From: Chryseolinea sp. H1M3-3
Lineage (GTDB): Bacteria; Bacteroidota; Bacteroidia; Cytophagales; Cyclobacteriaceae
Reading direction: 5' to 3'
Assembly (NCBI RefSeq): GCF_029360725.1
Contig: NZ_JARKMY010000004.1
Location: forward strand, 62,001 to 126,000
Length of the DNA stretch: 64,000 nt
Position 1 is the first letter of the stretch; each line of letters starts with the position of its first letter. Position numbers and translations under genes: made by a program. The notes under the pieces are model-generated. The model worked only from the letters and a program-made list of their open reading frames with translations. It was not told where the DNA came from and ran no database searches. Positions 7,478 through 14,892 of the stretch are shown in pieces.

Positions 7478-9736
7478 ATGACACAAGTTAAGACGACAAT
7501 AAATAGGAGATCTTTCATAAAAGCATCTGCACTGGCAGGAGGCGGGCTGATGTTAAGCTTCAGCTGGCTTGCAGGGTGCAAACCAAAAGATGAAGCGTTG
7601 CTCACCGTGCCGGAAGAATGGTTTGAATTCAACAGCTATATCAAGATCGGAAATAACGGTGTGGTTACGCTCATGTCGCCGAATCCGGAATTTGGATCAA
7701 ACGTGAAGACATCTATGCCGATGATTCTTGCCGATGAACTTGATGTTGACTGGAAGAATGTAATTGTTCAGCAAGCCGATTTTTACCCCGAGCGGTACGA
7801 CAGACAATTTACAGGTGGCAGTCAGGGTATCAGACAAGGATGGAAGCCGTTGCGCACTGCGGGCGCTACTGCACGCCAGATGCTCATCGATGCATCTGCA
7901 AAACAGTGGAATGTGCCGGCGAAAGAAATTACAACTGAAGCAGGGATGCTTCATCATAAAAGTTCTGGCAAGAAAGCGGGTTATGGTGAGATGGCATCCC
8001 TCGCTGCAACCTTACCTATACCTGCGGAAGTTGCTGTTAAAGACGTTGGGGATTTTAAGATCATCGGTACTTCCCGAAAGAACGTGGAAGGCAAAAACAT
8101 CGTGACGGGAAAACCACTCTTTGGAATCGACCACAAAGTTGAAGGGATGTTAATCGCCATGATCGTTCATCCACCTTTCGGTATGATGATAAAATCGCTT
8201 GATGCTTCATCAGTAAAATCAATGCCGGGAATCAAAGATGCATTCACCATCAAGACCCTTACAGAGGATTACGAACGAAATGGTTTCGACACCACAAGTT
8301 TCCTGGAGTTGGGTGTGATTGTAGGGAATACAACGTGGGAAGTGATGAATGCGAAGAAAGCGTTGAAGGTTAAATTTGAATTGATGCCGGAGTATTCAAT
8401 GACCATGCAGCAGTTCGGACGGGGAAAAGTTACGGCCATCATGCCCAAAGGATTGGAGAGTACGGAAGGCCATAGGACAGAAATGGCAAAAGCATCAAAA
8501 CGCAAAGGCGATATTCTCCGAAAAGACGGAAATCCAGAGGCCGCATTCAAAAATGCGGCAAAGGTATTGGAGCGTACATATTCGGCTCCTCATCTCGCTC
8601 ACAACACCATGGAGCCTGCGAATTGTTTTGCAAATGTTACTGCAGATAAGGCTGAAATTTACGGACCCATTCAGGCACCAGGATTTATCACGGACACGCT
8701 AGCGGCGCGTCTGGGATTGCCAAAGGAAAAAATACACATCAGGCTGGCGCGAATGGGAGGTGGTTTCGGTGTAAGAGCTTATGGGCATCACCTTGTTGAA
8801 GCGGCGGTCATTTCCCAACAAGTGAAAGCACCCGTAAAACTGATTTACACCAGGGAAGATGACATGACATACGGTATCTATCGTCCTGCTTATACAGCAA
8901 CGTATAGAGCTGCGCTGGATAAAGACAATAACCTGATCGCCTTTCATGTAAAAGGTGGTGGTATACCCGAGCATCCTATTCACGCGAATCGCTTTCCCGC
9001 CGGAGCAGTTGACAACTATCTTGCAGAAGGCTGGGCGATCCCATCGAATATAACGATCGGAGCTTTCCGCGCACCCCGCTCAAACTTTAACGCAGCTGCA
9101 GAACAATCTTTCCTGGATGAACTTGCAGAACTTGTTGGAAAAGATCCGATAGATTTCAGACTCGAGTTATTAGAACGTGCGAAAAACAATCCCGTAGGTA
9201 AAGACAACGATTATGATCCCGATCGATATGCAGGTGTATTAAAACTCGTCAAAGAAAAATCAAACTGGTCTCAAACGCCCGCGAATGTAAGTCGTGGAGT
9301 AGCTGCATATTTTTGCCACAACACTTACGTTGCAGAAGTTGTTGACCTTAAACTCGCAGGCAACAACCCGGTCATTGAAAATGTCATCGCTGCAGTTGAT
9401 TGTGGTATTGTGGTGAATCCGGATGCAGCAAAAAATATGGGAGAAGGTGGAATCATTGATGGTATTGGGAATGCATTGTTCGGCGAGCTCACATTCAAAG
9501 ATGGCGTACCTGACAAAAACAATTTTCATCAATATAAAATGATTCGCCAAAAGGAATCACCAAAGAAAATTGAAGTTCATTTTGTAAAAAATGAAGAAGA
9601 TCCAACAGGACTAGGCGAACCCCTCTTCCCTCCTGTCTTTGCGGCTGTTGCAAATGCATTGTATCAAGCAACTGGCAAACGTTACTATGATCAGCCTTTT
9701 GCAAAACATGTTGAGATGAGTCCGTCAAGAATGTAG
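7478..9736 (+). CDS. Molybdopterin-binding subunit of a xanthine dehydrogenase-family oxidoreductase (IorB-like)
   Basis: 752 residues. A twin-arginine signal NRRSFIK (Arg10-Arg11) is followed by a hydrophobic stretch ending in LAGC (Cys34), so it may be a Tat-exported lipoprotein. The rest is the large subunit of the xanthine dehydrogenase family: RMGGGFGVRAYGHH binds the cofactor, AFRAPRSNFNAAAEQ is the second cofactor segment, and GLGEP near the C-terminus supplies the catalytic Glu714. The enzyme hydroxylates N-heterocycles or oxidises aldehydes using water. It pairs with the Fe-S subunit just upstream. No FAD subunit and no XdhC-type maturation gene lie nearby, which is normal for the isoquinoline oxidoreductase type. 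Confidence 0.9.
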   Translation: MTQVKTTINRRSFIKASALAGGGLMLSFSWLAGCKPKDEALLTVPEEWFEFNSYIKIGNNGVVTLMSPNPEFGSNVKTSMPMILADELDVDWKNVIVQQADFYPERYDRQFTGGSQGIRQGWKPLRTAGATARQMLIDASAKQWNVPAKEITTEAGMLHHKSSGKKAGYGEMASLAATLPIPAEVAVKDVGDFKIIGTSRKNVEGKNIVTGKPLFGIDHKVEGMLIAMIVHPPFGMMIKSLDASSVKSMPGIKDAFTIKTLTEDYERNGFDTTSFLELGVIVGNTTWEVMNAKKALKVKFELMPEYSMTMQQFGRGKVTAIMPKGLESTEGHRTEMAKASKRKGDILRKDGNPEAAFKNAAKVLERTYSAPHLAHNTMEPANCFANVTADKAEIYGPIQAPGFITDTLAARLGLPKEKIHIRLARMGGGFGVRAYGHHLVEAAVISQQVKAPVKLIYTREDDMTYGIYRPAYTATYRAALDKDNNLIAFHVKGGGIPEHPIHANRFPAGAVDNYLAEGWAIPSNITIGAFRAPRSNFNAAAEQSFLDELAELVGKDPIDFRLELLERAKNNPVGKDNDYDPDRYAGVLKLVKEKSNWSQTPANVSRGVAAYFCHNTYVAEVVDLKLAGNNPVIENVIAAVDCGIVVNPDAAKNMGEGGIIDGIGNALFGELTFKDGVPDKNNFHQYKMIRQKESPKKIEVHFVKNEEDPTGLGEPLFPPVFAAVANALYQATGKRYYDQPFAKHVEMSPSRM

Positions 9737-9765
9737 TCGATGAAACTTTACTTCAAACGACCTGA

Positions 9766-10197
9766 ATGATAGAACTCATCGAACATTCCAATAGGCTATT
9801 AATTCTTTTGGTATTTTCTTTTCTGACTATTGCGTATAGGGATGCTCGTGGGCAACAAACAACGCCAATGGTTCGCCTTGCAAAAATTATTGTAGACTCG
9901 TCTAGGCTTGAGGAATATAAGGTCGCATTAAAAGAAGAAGCTGAAAAATCAGTGCAAATAGAGCCGGGTGTGTTGACTTTGTACGCAGTTTCAGAAAAAG
10001 CAAATCCAACACATTTTACTATTCTCGAGATATATGCAGACTCAGCAGCATACCTGGCACATTTACAGACACCACATTTTATCAAATACAAGACAACTAC
10101 TAAAGATATGGTTAAATCGCTTGAGCTTGTCGAGGCTGATCCGCTGATTCCAGAAATGTTGATCAAATCAAGCAATACAACTCGAAAGAGAAAGTAG
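9766..10197 (+). CDS. Exported antibiotic biosynthesis monooxygenase (ABM)-domain protein
   Basis: 143 residues. An N-terminal hydrophobic segment (LLILLVFSFLTIAY, then ARGQ) serves as signal peptide. The mature part is one ABM ferredoxin-like domain: VRLAKIIVDSSRLEEYKVALKEEAE, PGVLTLYAVSEK, FTILEIYADSAAYLAHLQTPHFIKY. This fold includes cofactor-free monooxygenases that act on quinols, such as YgiN. It starts 29 bases after the molybdenum hydroxylase gene on the same strand and probably shares its transcript. Like most genes in this block it is exported, which is unusual for the family. Confidence 0.82.
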   Translation: MIELIEHSNRLLILLVFSFLTIAYRDARGQQTTPMVRLAKIIVDSSRLEEYKVALKEEAEKSVQIEPGVLTLYAVSEKANPTHFTILEIYADSAAYLAHLQTPHFIKYKTTTKDMVKSLELVEADPLIPEMLIKSSNTTRKRK

Positions 10198-10270
10198 GTA
10201 GCGATCTTGGCCCCTACTCAACTTTTTTACTTTTTTCCCTCAACTATATCGTTTGAGATAGGAAGGTCTT

Positions 10271-10282
10271 TAACGATCGTTA
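10271..10282. promoter_or_regulatory. Perfect 12-base palindrome upstream of the VOC gene
   Basis: TAACGATCGTTA equals its own reverse complement. It lies 115 bases before the promoter -7 box of the VOC gene, so it could be an operator, but one copy of a 12-base palindrome can also be chance. Confidence 0.25.
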
Positions 10283-10396
10283 GAGGTTGAAGTTGTTTAG
10301 CGACTTTCGCAGCGCCAGCCTTATTCTTTTACAAAATATCCGCAAACGACCTGCTTATGGTCGCAAATAACCCTGGCGGCTCAAGGCTTAAAAATT

Positions 10397-10404
10397 TAAT
10401 TTTG
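10397..10404 (+). promoter_or_regulatory. Promoter -7 element of the VOC-family gene
   Basis: TAATTTTG fits TAnnTTTG and ends 22 bases before the ATG at 10427. The -33 region at the proper distance (TGGC) is weak. Confidence 0.4.
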
Positions 10405-10426
10405 ATCCACTCAACAAAAGTACAAC

Positions 10427-10948
10427 ATGAGCACAACCAACGACACGCTTGCTAAACCTGAAAACTTCCGACTTGAATTCGCGCAGATTGGATGGGTGGT
10501 GCCGGATATTCGCGCCACTGTAAAATTCATGGAGAAATCTTTAGGTGTGAGTTTCCCCGAGCCCTACCGTTATAATGCGGAAGATTTAAACATAAAATAT
10601 TATGGAAAGGTTGTGCCCAGTGACGGCTTAACGACTCAAACCTACAACGGCGGTTCTTTCATCGAACTCATTCAGCCGCTTTCCGGTCAAAGTATTTTCC
10701 ATGACTACCTCGCTAAAAATCCAGCTGGCGGCGTACAGCATCTTGCCTTTAAATTACCTGTAAGTGGATTTGAACAAGTTATTAACGATATGATTGATCG
10801 AGGCTATTCGCTAATAGGTGAAGTCGACCATCCAATCGCGAGAATGAAATTTTTCGACACATACAAAACAATGGGTGTTGCAATGGAGATCATGGGCATT
10901 ACACCGGAAGGAATAATAGCCATCGAAAAAATGAAAACCGGACAGTGA
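10427..10948 (+). CDS. VOC-family protein (glyoxalase/dioxygenase-like)
   Basis: 173 residues without a signal peptide. One vicinal-oxygen-chelate unit: two beta-alpha-beta-beta-beta modules, the first starting FAQIGWVVPDIRATVKFMEKSLG, the second starting GGVQHLAFKLPVSGFEQVINDM and ending MGVAMEIMG. His in GVQHLAF and Glu in AMEIMG are likely metal ligands. The family includes methylmalonyl-CoA epimerases, glyoxalases and extradiol dioxygenases; this one is closest in look to the epimerase/glyoxalase type. It has its own promoter and ends the plus-strand block, convergent with the esterase fusion gene. Confidence 0.8.
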   Translation: MSTTNDTLAKPENFRLEFAQIGWVVPDIRATVKFMEKSLGVSFPEPYRYNAEDLNIKYYGKVVPSDGLTTQTYNGGSFIELIQPLSGQSIFHDYLAKNPAGGVQHLAFKLPVSGFEQVINDMIDRGYSLIGEVDHPIARMKFFDTYKTMGVAMEIMGITPEGIIAIEKMKTGQ

Positions 10949-11017
10949 GAACATCACCAATGGAATGAGGAAGAATTCAACGGAGTCATTTAACAGATCT
11001 TGCCAATCTGCCCGCCT

Positions 11018-11044
11018 ATTCCTTCCTACCGGGAGGAACGGAAT
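11018..11044. terminator. Possible hairpin between convergent genes
   Basis: ATTCC-TTCCT pairs with AGGAA-c-GGAAT around the loop accggg: ten pairs with one bulged C. It sits between the ends of the VOC gene (+) and the esterase fusion (-). No clear U-run follows on either strand, so termination is only a guess. Confidence 0.3.
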
Positions 11045-11131
11045 CTCAAAAATTTGTTAATTCAAAAGGAATGCTAAATCACTCAGCGAGGTGTCCTGTA
11101 TTTGCTAATATCGTAATCACCAACAAATTCC

Positions 11132-12901
11132 TCACAATCTAGGATTTGGCAATTTTATCGGCTTCTCAAAGTTGTTCGCACCTTTGACATTTACTTGACG
11201 CCTGTACACTTTATCGTGGCAGGTGATATACAGCATATTAAATTCCGGTCCGCCAAAAACAAGGTTTGACACCTGTCCTTTTGTTTTCGGCACAGATATG
11301 ATCGCTTCAACCCGACCCAGCGGATCCACGACCTGAAGTCCGGAAAGGCTCGTGACATAGATCCTGCCGTCGCGATCACACTTGATGCCGTCACTCCACG
11401 CGTTCTCATCCACATCTCGTACGTGCAGCCAGCCATATCGTTGTTTATGCGATAACATTCCGTCCGGCTGGATCTGGTAGGCCCATACCCAATGCGTTGC
11501 CGACTCAGTGACATAAAGCTGGGTCTGGTCGGGTGACAGGCAAACACCATTCGCGAACTTCAATCCTTCATCAACGATGTGCTTGGTGCCATCGGGCCGG
11601 ATCAGATACAACTTACTGGGACGCTCTCTCCCATCCGGCGAGGTCACATAGATATTTCCATTGAAAGCAATGGTCACATCATTGCCAGGCATTTCGTCAG
11701 CGACAACCTCGTACTTCATGGGCTTCGTATAACGATGCAGTTGCTTCGTGGGCGGTTCCGACCAGCCACCCGTGATCATCAGCATCTCTCCCGAAGTAGC
11801 GAAAGTTGTACCGCTTGCCTTTTTTGAATCGTCAATATACAGTTCTGCTTTTCCGTCGGGTGTAACCTTGTATGTTTTCGAATTCGGGATATCCTGAAAG
11901 AAGACTTCACCTTTTGCATTGACGGCGATGCCCTCTGTAAATCCGTAATTCTCGCCAACCAGTTCCCAGCCTTTGTCATCAAGAAGGATATCTGTCAAAT
12001 ACTGATTTTTAGTTTTACCTGCTTTTATTGGAGCCGGATAATCTCTCCACAGCCAACGCATTGCCTCTGGAAAAACAGCGGTACCGTGCTGACCATTATG
12101 TCCACCACTACCCCATACGTGGTTGACATCGTAACCCGCGAACGTCAACGCACGTTCCATCGATTCATTTGCTTTCCACCAGTCACCAGCGTAGATATTG
12201 AGATCTCCGGACCCATCCTGGAGAAAGATGCGGATGGGTTTTGGTTCTTGTTTTCTTACGAGGATATCGTATCGGTCGGCACCGCGAAGACCCACATACG
12301 TTCCGATGGCGCTGAAAACTCGGGAGAATTCATTCGGATATTCCCATGCGGCAGTAAATGCACAGACAGCACCACTGCTGGACCCCCCAATAGCTCTATC
12401 GTTGCCGCTCTTCGAAAGCCGTAACATTCTCCCATCGGTGGCCTTCTGGCTCTCTACAAAAGGAAAGACCTCATCGAGAAGAAACCGCGCGTAGTTCCCG
12501 CCGAGTCCGTCATATTCAAAACTTCTGTTAAATCGATCACCCGCCTCAGGACTTTGCGCAAGTACTTTTCCCGGTGTAATAAACACACCGATTGTCACGG
12601 GCATTTTGTTCTTAGCAATCAGGTTATCAAAAACGGTGGGAGCCTTCCACTGAATGCCGTCCTGATTGACATAAACACATGCTGGCTTGTCGGCCTTATA
12701 TTGTGCAGGTACATATACACTAATCTCGCGCGACGTGCCCGGAAATATCTTTGAGTTTGTAAAGGTGAATTTCAGAATCTCGCCTTTCGGAACCCCCTCT
12801 TGCACTTCCGAGTCGGGATCGACCGGATAAGATTCAGTGTTAGATTGAGCCATTGTACGGCCGGCAAATAAGATGAGTAGAAGAATCAGCGAGGTTTTCA
12901 T
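11132..12901 (-). CDS. Secreted esterase D-like / SMP-30 gluconolactonase-like fusion protein
   Basis: 589 residues with signal peptide (MKTSLILLLILFAGRTMAQ). Domain 1 (about 40-295) is a putative esterase of the PF00756 type: SREISVYVPAQY, nucleophile motif GGSSSG near residue 174, acid in DGSGDLN, and His in GGHNGQHG. Domain 2 (about 305-589) is an SMP-30/gluconolactonase/LRE propeller: GFTEGIAVNAKGEVFFQD, NDVTIAFNGNIYVT, FANGVCLSPDQTQLYV, WSDGIKCDRDGRIYV, LVFGGPEFNMLYIT. Known propellers of this type bind Ca and hydrolyse sugar lactones. The fusion suggests one enzyme that removes ester groups and acts on a lactone of the same sugar-derived substrate. It stands alone on its strand between two plus-strand blocks. 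Confidence 0.88.
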   Translation of the reverse strand: MKTSLILLLILFAGRTMAQSNTESYPVDPDSEVQEGVPKGEILKFTFTNSKIFPGTSREISVYVPAQYKADKPACVYVNQDGIQWKAPTVFDNLIAKNKMPVTIGVFITPGKVLAQSPEAGDRFNRSFEYDGLGGNYARFLLDEVFPFVESQKATDGRMLRLSKSGNDRAIGGSSSGAVCAFTAAWEYPNEFSRVFSAIGTYVGLRGADRYDILVRKQEPKPIRIFLQDGSGDLNIYAGDWWKANESMERALTFAGYDVNHVWGSGGHNGQHGTAVFPEAMRWLWRDYPAPIKAGKTKNQYLTDILLDDKGWELVGENYGFTEGIAVNAKGEVFFQDIPNSKTYKVTPDGKAELYIDDSKKASGTTFATSGEMLMITGGWSEPPTKQLHRYTKPMKYEVVADEMPGNDVTIAFNGNIYVTSPDGRERPSKLYLIRPDGTKHIVDEGLKFANGVCLSPDQTQLYVTESATHWVWAYQIQPDGMLSHKQRYGWLHVRDVDENAWSDGIKCDRDGRIYVTSLSGLQVVDPLGRVEAIISVPKTKGQVSNLVFGGPEFNMLYITCHDKVYRRQVNVKGANNFEKPIKLPNPRL

Positions 12902-13201
12902 TCTGTTAAACTACTTACGTTTTTCGATTTATGCGCGTGAAGGTTATGAAAGGAAAACTGTTTATACCGATGGAACTGATGGACGGCATTCGTCGCAAAT
13001 TCGCGCAATGCAAACGCGAAGGCATCAGAATGCGGTTTATTTTGCTTTTTTTTAAGGTTGTCCCAGCTTCGGGCCCAATGTCTGCAGCTCCGGCAAAGAT
13101 TTTGTTAGCGGTTCGGCTTTCTCTTTTGTCAATCAGTCGCCCAAGCCCCTCCAACCCTTTCTTATTCATTCATCGTATTTTTTATGTCTGAATATTGTGC
13201 G
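12902..13201. other. Intergenic stretch without a supported gene
   Basis: Divergent spacer between the esterase fusion (-) and the 161-residue gene (+). Overlapping open frames of 80-90 codons exist on both strands but have no family features or signal peptides. Nothing else was recognised apart from the -7 box at its right end. Confidence 0.5.
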
Positions 13202-13209
13202 TATTTTTG
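13202..13209 (+). promoter_or_regulatory. Promoter -7 element ahead of the RND operon
   Basis: TATTTTTG fits TAnnTTTG and ends 9 bases before the ATG at 13219. A matching -33 TTTG is not seen 19-21 bases upstream. The leader would be only a few bases long. Confidence 0.4.
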
Positions 13210-13218
13210 TAGCGCCAA

Positions 13219-13704
13219 ATGCAGACAGGTAGAAAACGGACACCCAATGACAGGCCACAATTTAGGTTAAAACGTGGCTTCGGTGCACTCATTGTTCTCT
13301 TTTTTGGGTTTATATTAGTTTTTGGACAGTCGTCCCCTGCAGGCAAGCATCACAGCATTGAGAATAACGTTTTCGAAAACCTGCTTCATTTTTCTCAGCC
13401 TGATCATTTTCTTAGCTCCACACAACCTCCACATTTCCCGTTCGAATCCGCTCCAGTTCCATGGGAACCAAATAGCACTGACAAAGAGGGCGAGACTGTC
13501 GATAATCTTGACGACGAACAGGATAAAGGTTTTTTTCGGGAGTCGCTCAAACGGTTAATTGATACTGCCGCCACAAAACGTGAACTAAGTCAACAAACAC
13601 TGTCCAGTGCAAACGATGAACGAGTTCCTCTATTTGTTCTCCATCATTCCTGGAAAACATTCGTATCCAACTTCCATTCCTTCCAATCGAATCTTAAAGC
13701 ATAA
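13219..13704 (+). CDS. Hypothetical single-pass membrane or exported protein
   Basis: 161 residues, not recognised. A basic N-terminus (RKRTPNDRPQFRLKR) precedes one hydrophobic segment (GFGALIVLFFGFILVFGQ, about 20-37), giving an inner-membrane anchor or long signal with the rest outside. The exported part is polar, rich in His, Ser and acidic residues (DKEGETVDNLDDEQDKGFF), and ends in an aromatic region WKTFVSNFHSF. It lies 87 bases upstream of the RND adaptor gene on the same strand and directly behind a promoter -7 box, so it may be the first gene of the efflux operon. No function can be given. Confidence 0.55.
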   Translation: MQTGRKRTPNDRPQFRLKRGFGALIVLFFGFILVFGQSSPAGKHHSIENNVFENLLHFSQPDHFLSSTQPPHFPFESAPVPWEPNSTDKEGETVDNLDDEQDKGFFRESLKRLIDTAATKRELSQQTLSSANDERVPLFVLHHSWKTFVSNFHSFQSNLKA

Positions 13705-13791
13705 GCTTTTTTTAAGATAAGATATCCGGGCCGTTGCGCGGACCGATGGTGCAGACGCACATTTCAAAAATCAATTTTATTAAAACGAAGT

Positions 13792-14874
13792 ATGATGAGA
13801 ATTACAATTCTCGTCTGCCTGGTCTTGTTGATAATGACAAGTTGCCGGCATGACGAGCAGGAAAAACATGAAGACGCAAAATTCGTTGTGACAAGTCCCG
13901 TAAGAAAGGACACGTTGGTTTATCATGAATATGTATGTCAGATCCGTTCTGTTCAGCATATAGAACTTAGGGCCCTCGAGCGGGGGTATTTACAAAATAT
14001 TTATGTAGACGAGGGACAGGCTGTAAAAAAGGGACAACTGATGTTTCAAATTATGCCTATGATCTACCAAGCTGAAATGCAAAAAGCAGAAGCAGAAGTT
14101 AATTTCGTTGAAATCGAATATTTAAACACGAAAAGTCTGGCCGACAGTGGGATTGTTTCCTCCAATGAACTTGCACTTTCGAGAGCGAAGCTTAATAAAG
14201 CGAAGGCAGAACTTTCCCTGGCAAAGGCACACCTAGACTTTACGACCATACACGCGCCTTTCAATGGAATAATGGATCGCTTTCAAGTTAGACTTGGAAG
14301 TCTTGTAGATGAAGGTGAGTTGCTTACAACGCTATCAGATAACAGTAAAATGTGGGTGTACTTTAATGTACCGGAAACCGAATACCTCGATTATGTTAAC
14401 AGGGTCAAGCCCGAGAAACAACAGGAGGTTGTGCTGCAAATGGCTAACAATCAATTATTCGAGCACCGCGGCGTAGTGGAGACAATTGAAGCAGATTTCA
14501 ATAATGAGACTGGCAACATCGCATTCCGGGCAGTGTTTCCAAATCCGAAAGGAATATTGCGACACGGCGAAACCGGGAATATCCTCATGCCTATACCGCT
14601 GCACGATGCGTTGCTGATTCCGCAAAAAGCTACGTTTGAAATCCTTGACAAAAGGTATGTGTTTGTCGTGGACAAAGACAATACGATCCAGACAAGAGAA
14701 ATCCGAATTGGCACAGAGCTACCCCACCTTTATGTAATCACGGACGGCCTACAGGAAACTGATAAAATACTGGTAGAAGGATTACGAAAGGTTAAGAATA
14801 AACAGAAGATAGAATATGATTTTCATAATTCAGCTTCAATTATTGCTGACTTGAATGGATTACATGCTGAATAA
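13792..14874 (+). CDS. RND efflux periplasmic adaptor lipoprotein (AcrA/MexA-like)
   Basis: 360 residues. Lipobox MTSC near residue 18 gives an inner-membrane-anchored lipoprotein. Order of parts: beta-barrel start VCQIRSVQHIELRALERGYLQ, lipoyl half-motif VDEGQAVKKGQLMFQI, a short alpha-hairpin (about 95-145, KAEAEVNFVEIEYL...KAKAELSLAKA), the second lipoyl half IHAPFNGIMDRFQVRLGSLVDEG, then the barrel and membrane-proximal domains. It bridges the RND pump and the outer membrane channel encoded in the two following genes; the pump gene starts 18 bases downstream. Confidence 0.92.
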   Translation: MMRITILVCLVLLIMTSCRHDEQEKHEDAKFVVTSPVRKDTLVYHEYVCQIRSVQHIELRALERGYLQNIYVDEGQAVKKGQLMFQIMPMIYQAEMQKAEAEVNFVEIEYLNTKSLADSGIVSSNELALSRAKLNKAKAELSLAKAHLDFTTIHAPFNGIMDRFQVRLGSLVDEGELLTTLSDNSKMWVYFNVPETEYLDYVNRVKPEKQQEVVLQMANNQLFEHRGVVETIEADFNNETGNIAFRAVFPNPKGILRHGETGNILMPIPLHDALLIPQKATFEILDKRYVFVVDKDNTIQTREIRIGTELPHLYVITDGLQETDKILVEGLRKVKNKQKIEYDFHNSASIIADLNGLHAE

Positions 14875-14892
14875 TTTAAAAGAGAAAACGAA

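Noticed and set aside
12915-13191. Overlapping open frames of 84-86 codons on both strands
   Set aside because: No signal peptide, domain pattern or good start, and they mask each other.
13440-13449. GTTCGAATCC resembling a tRNA T-loop
   Set aside because: No acceptor or anticodon stems can be built around it and it lies inside a coding frame.
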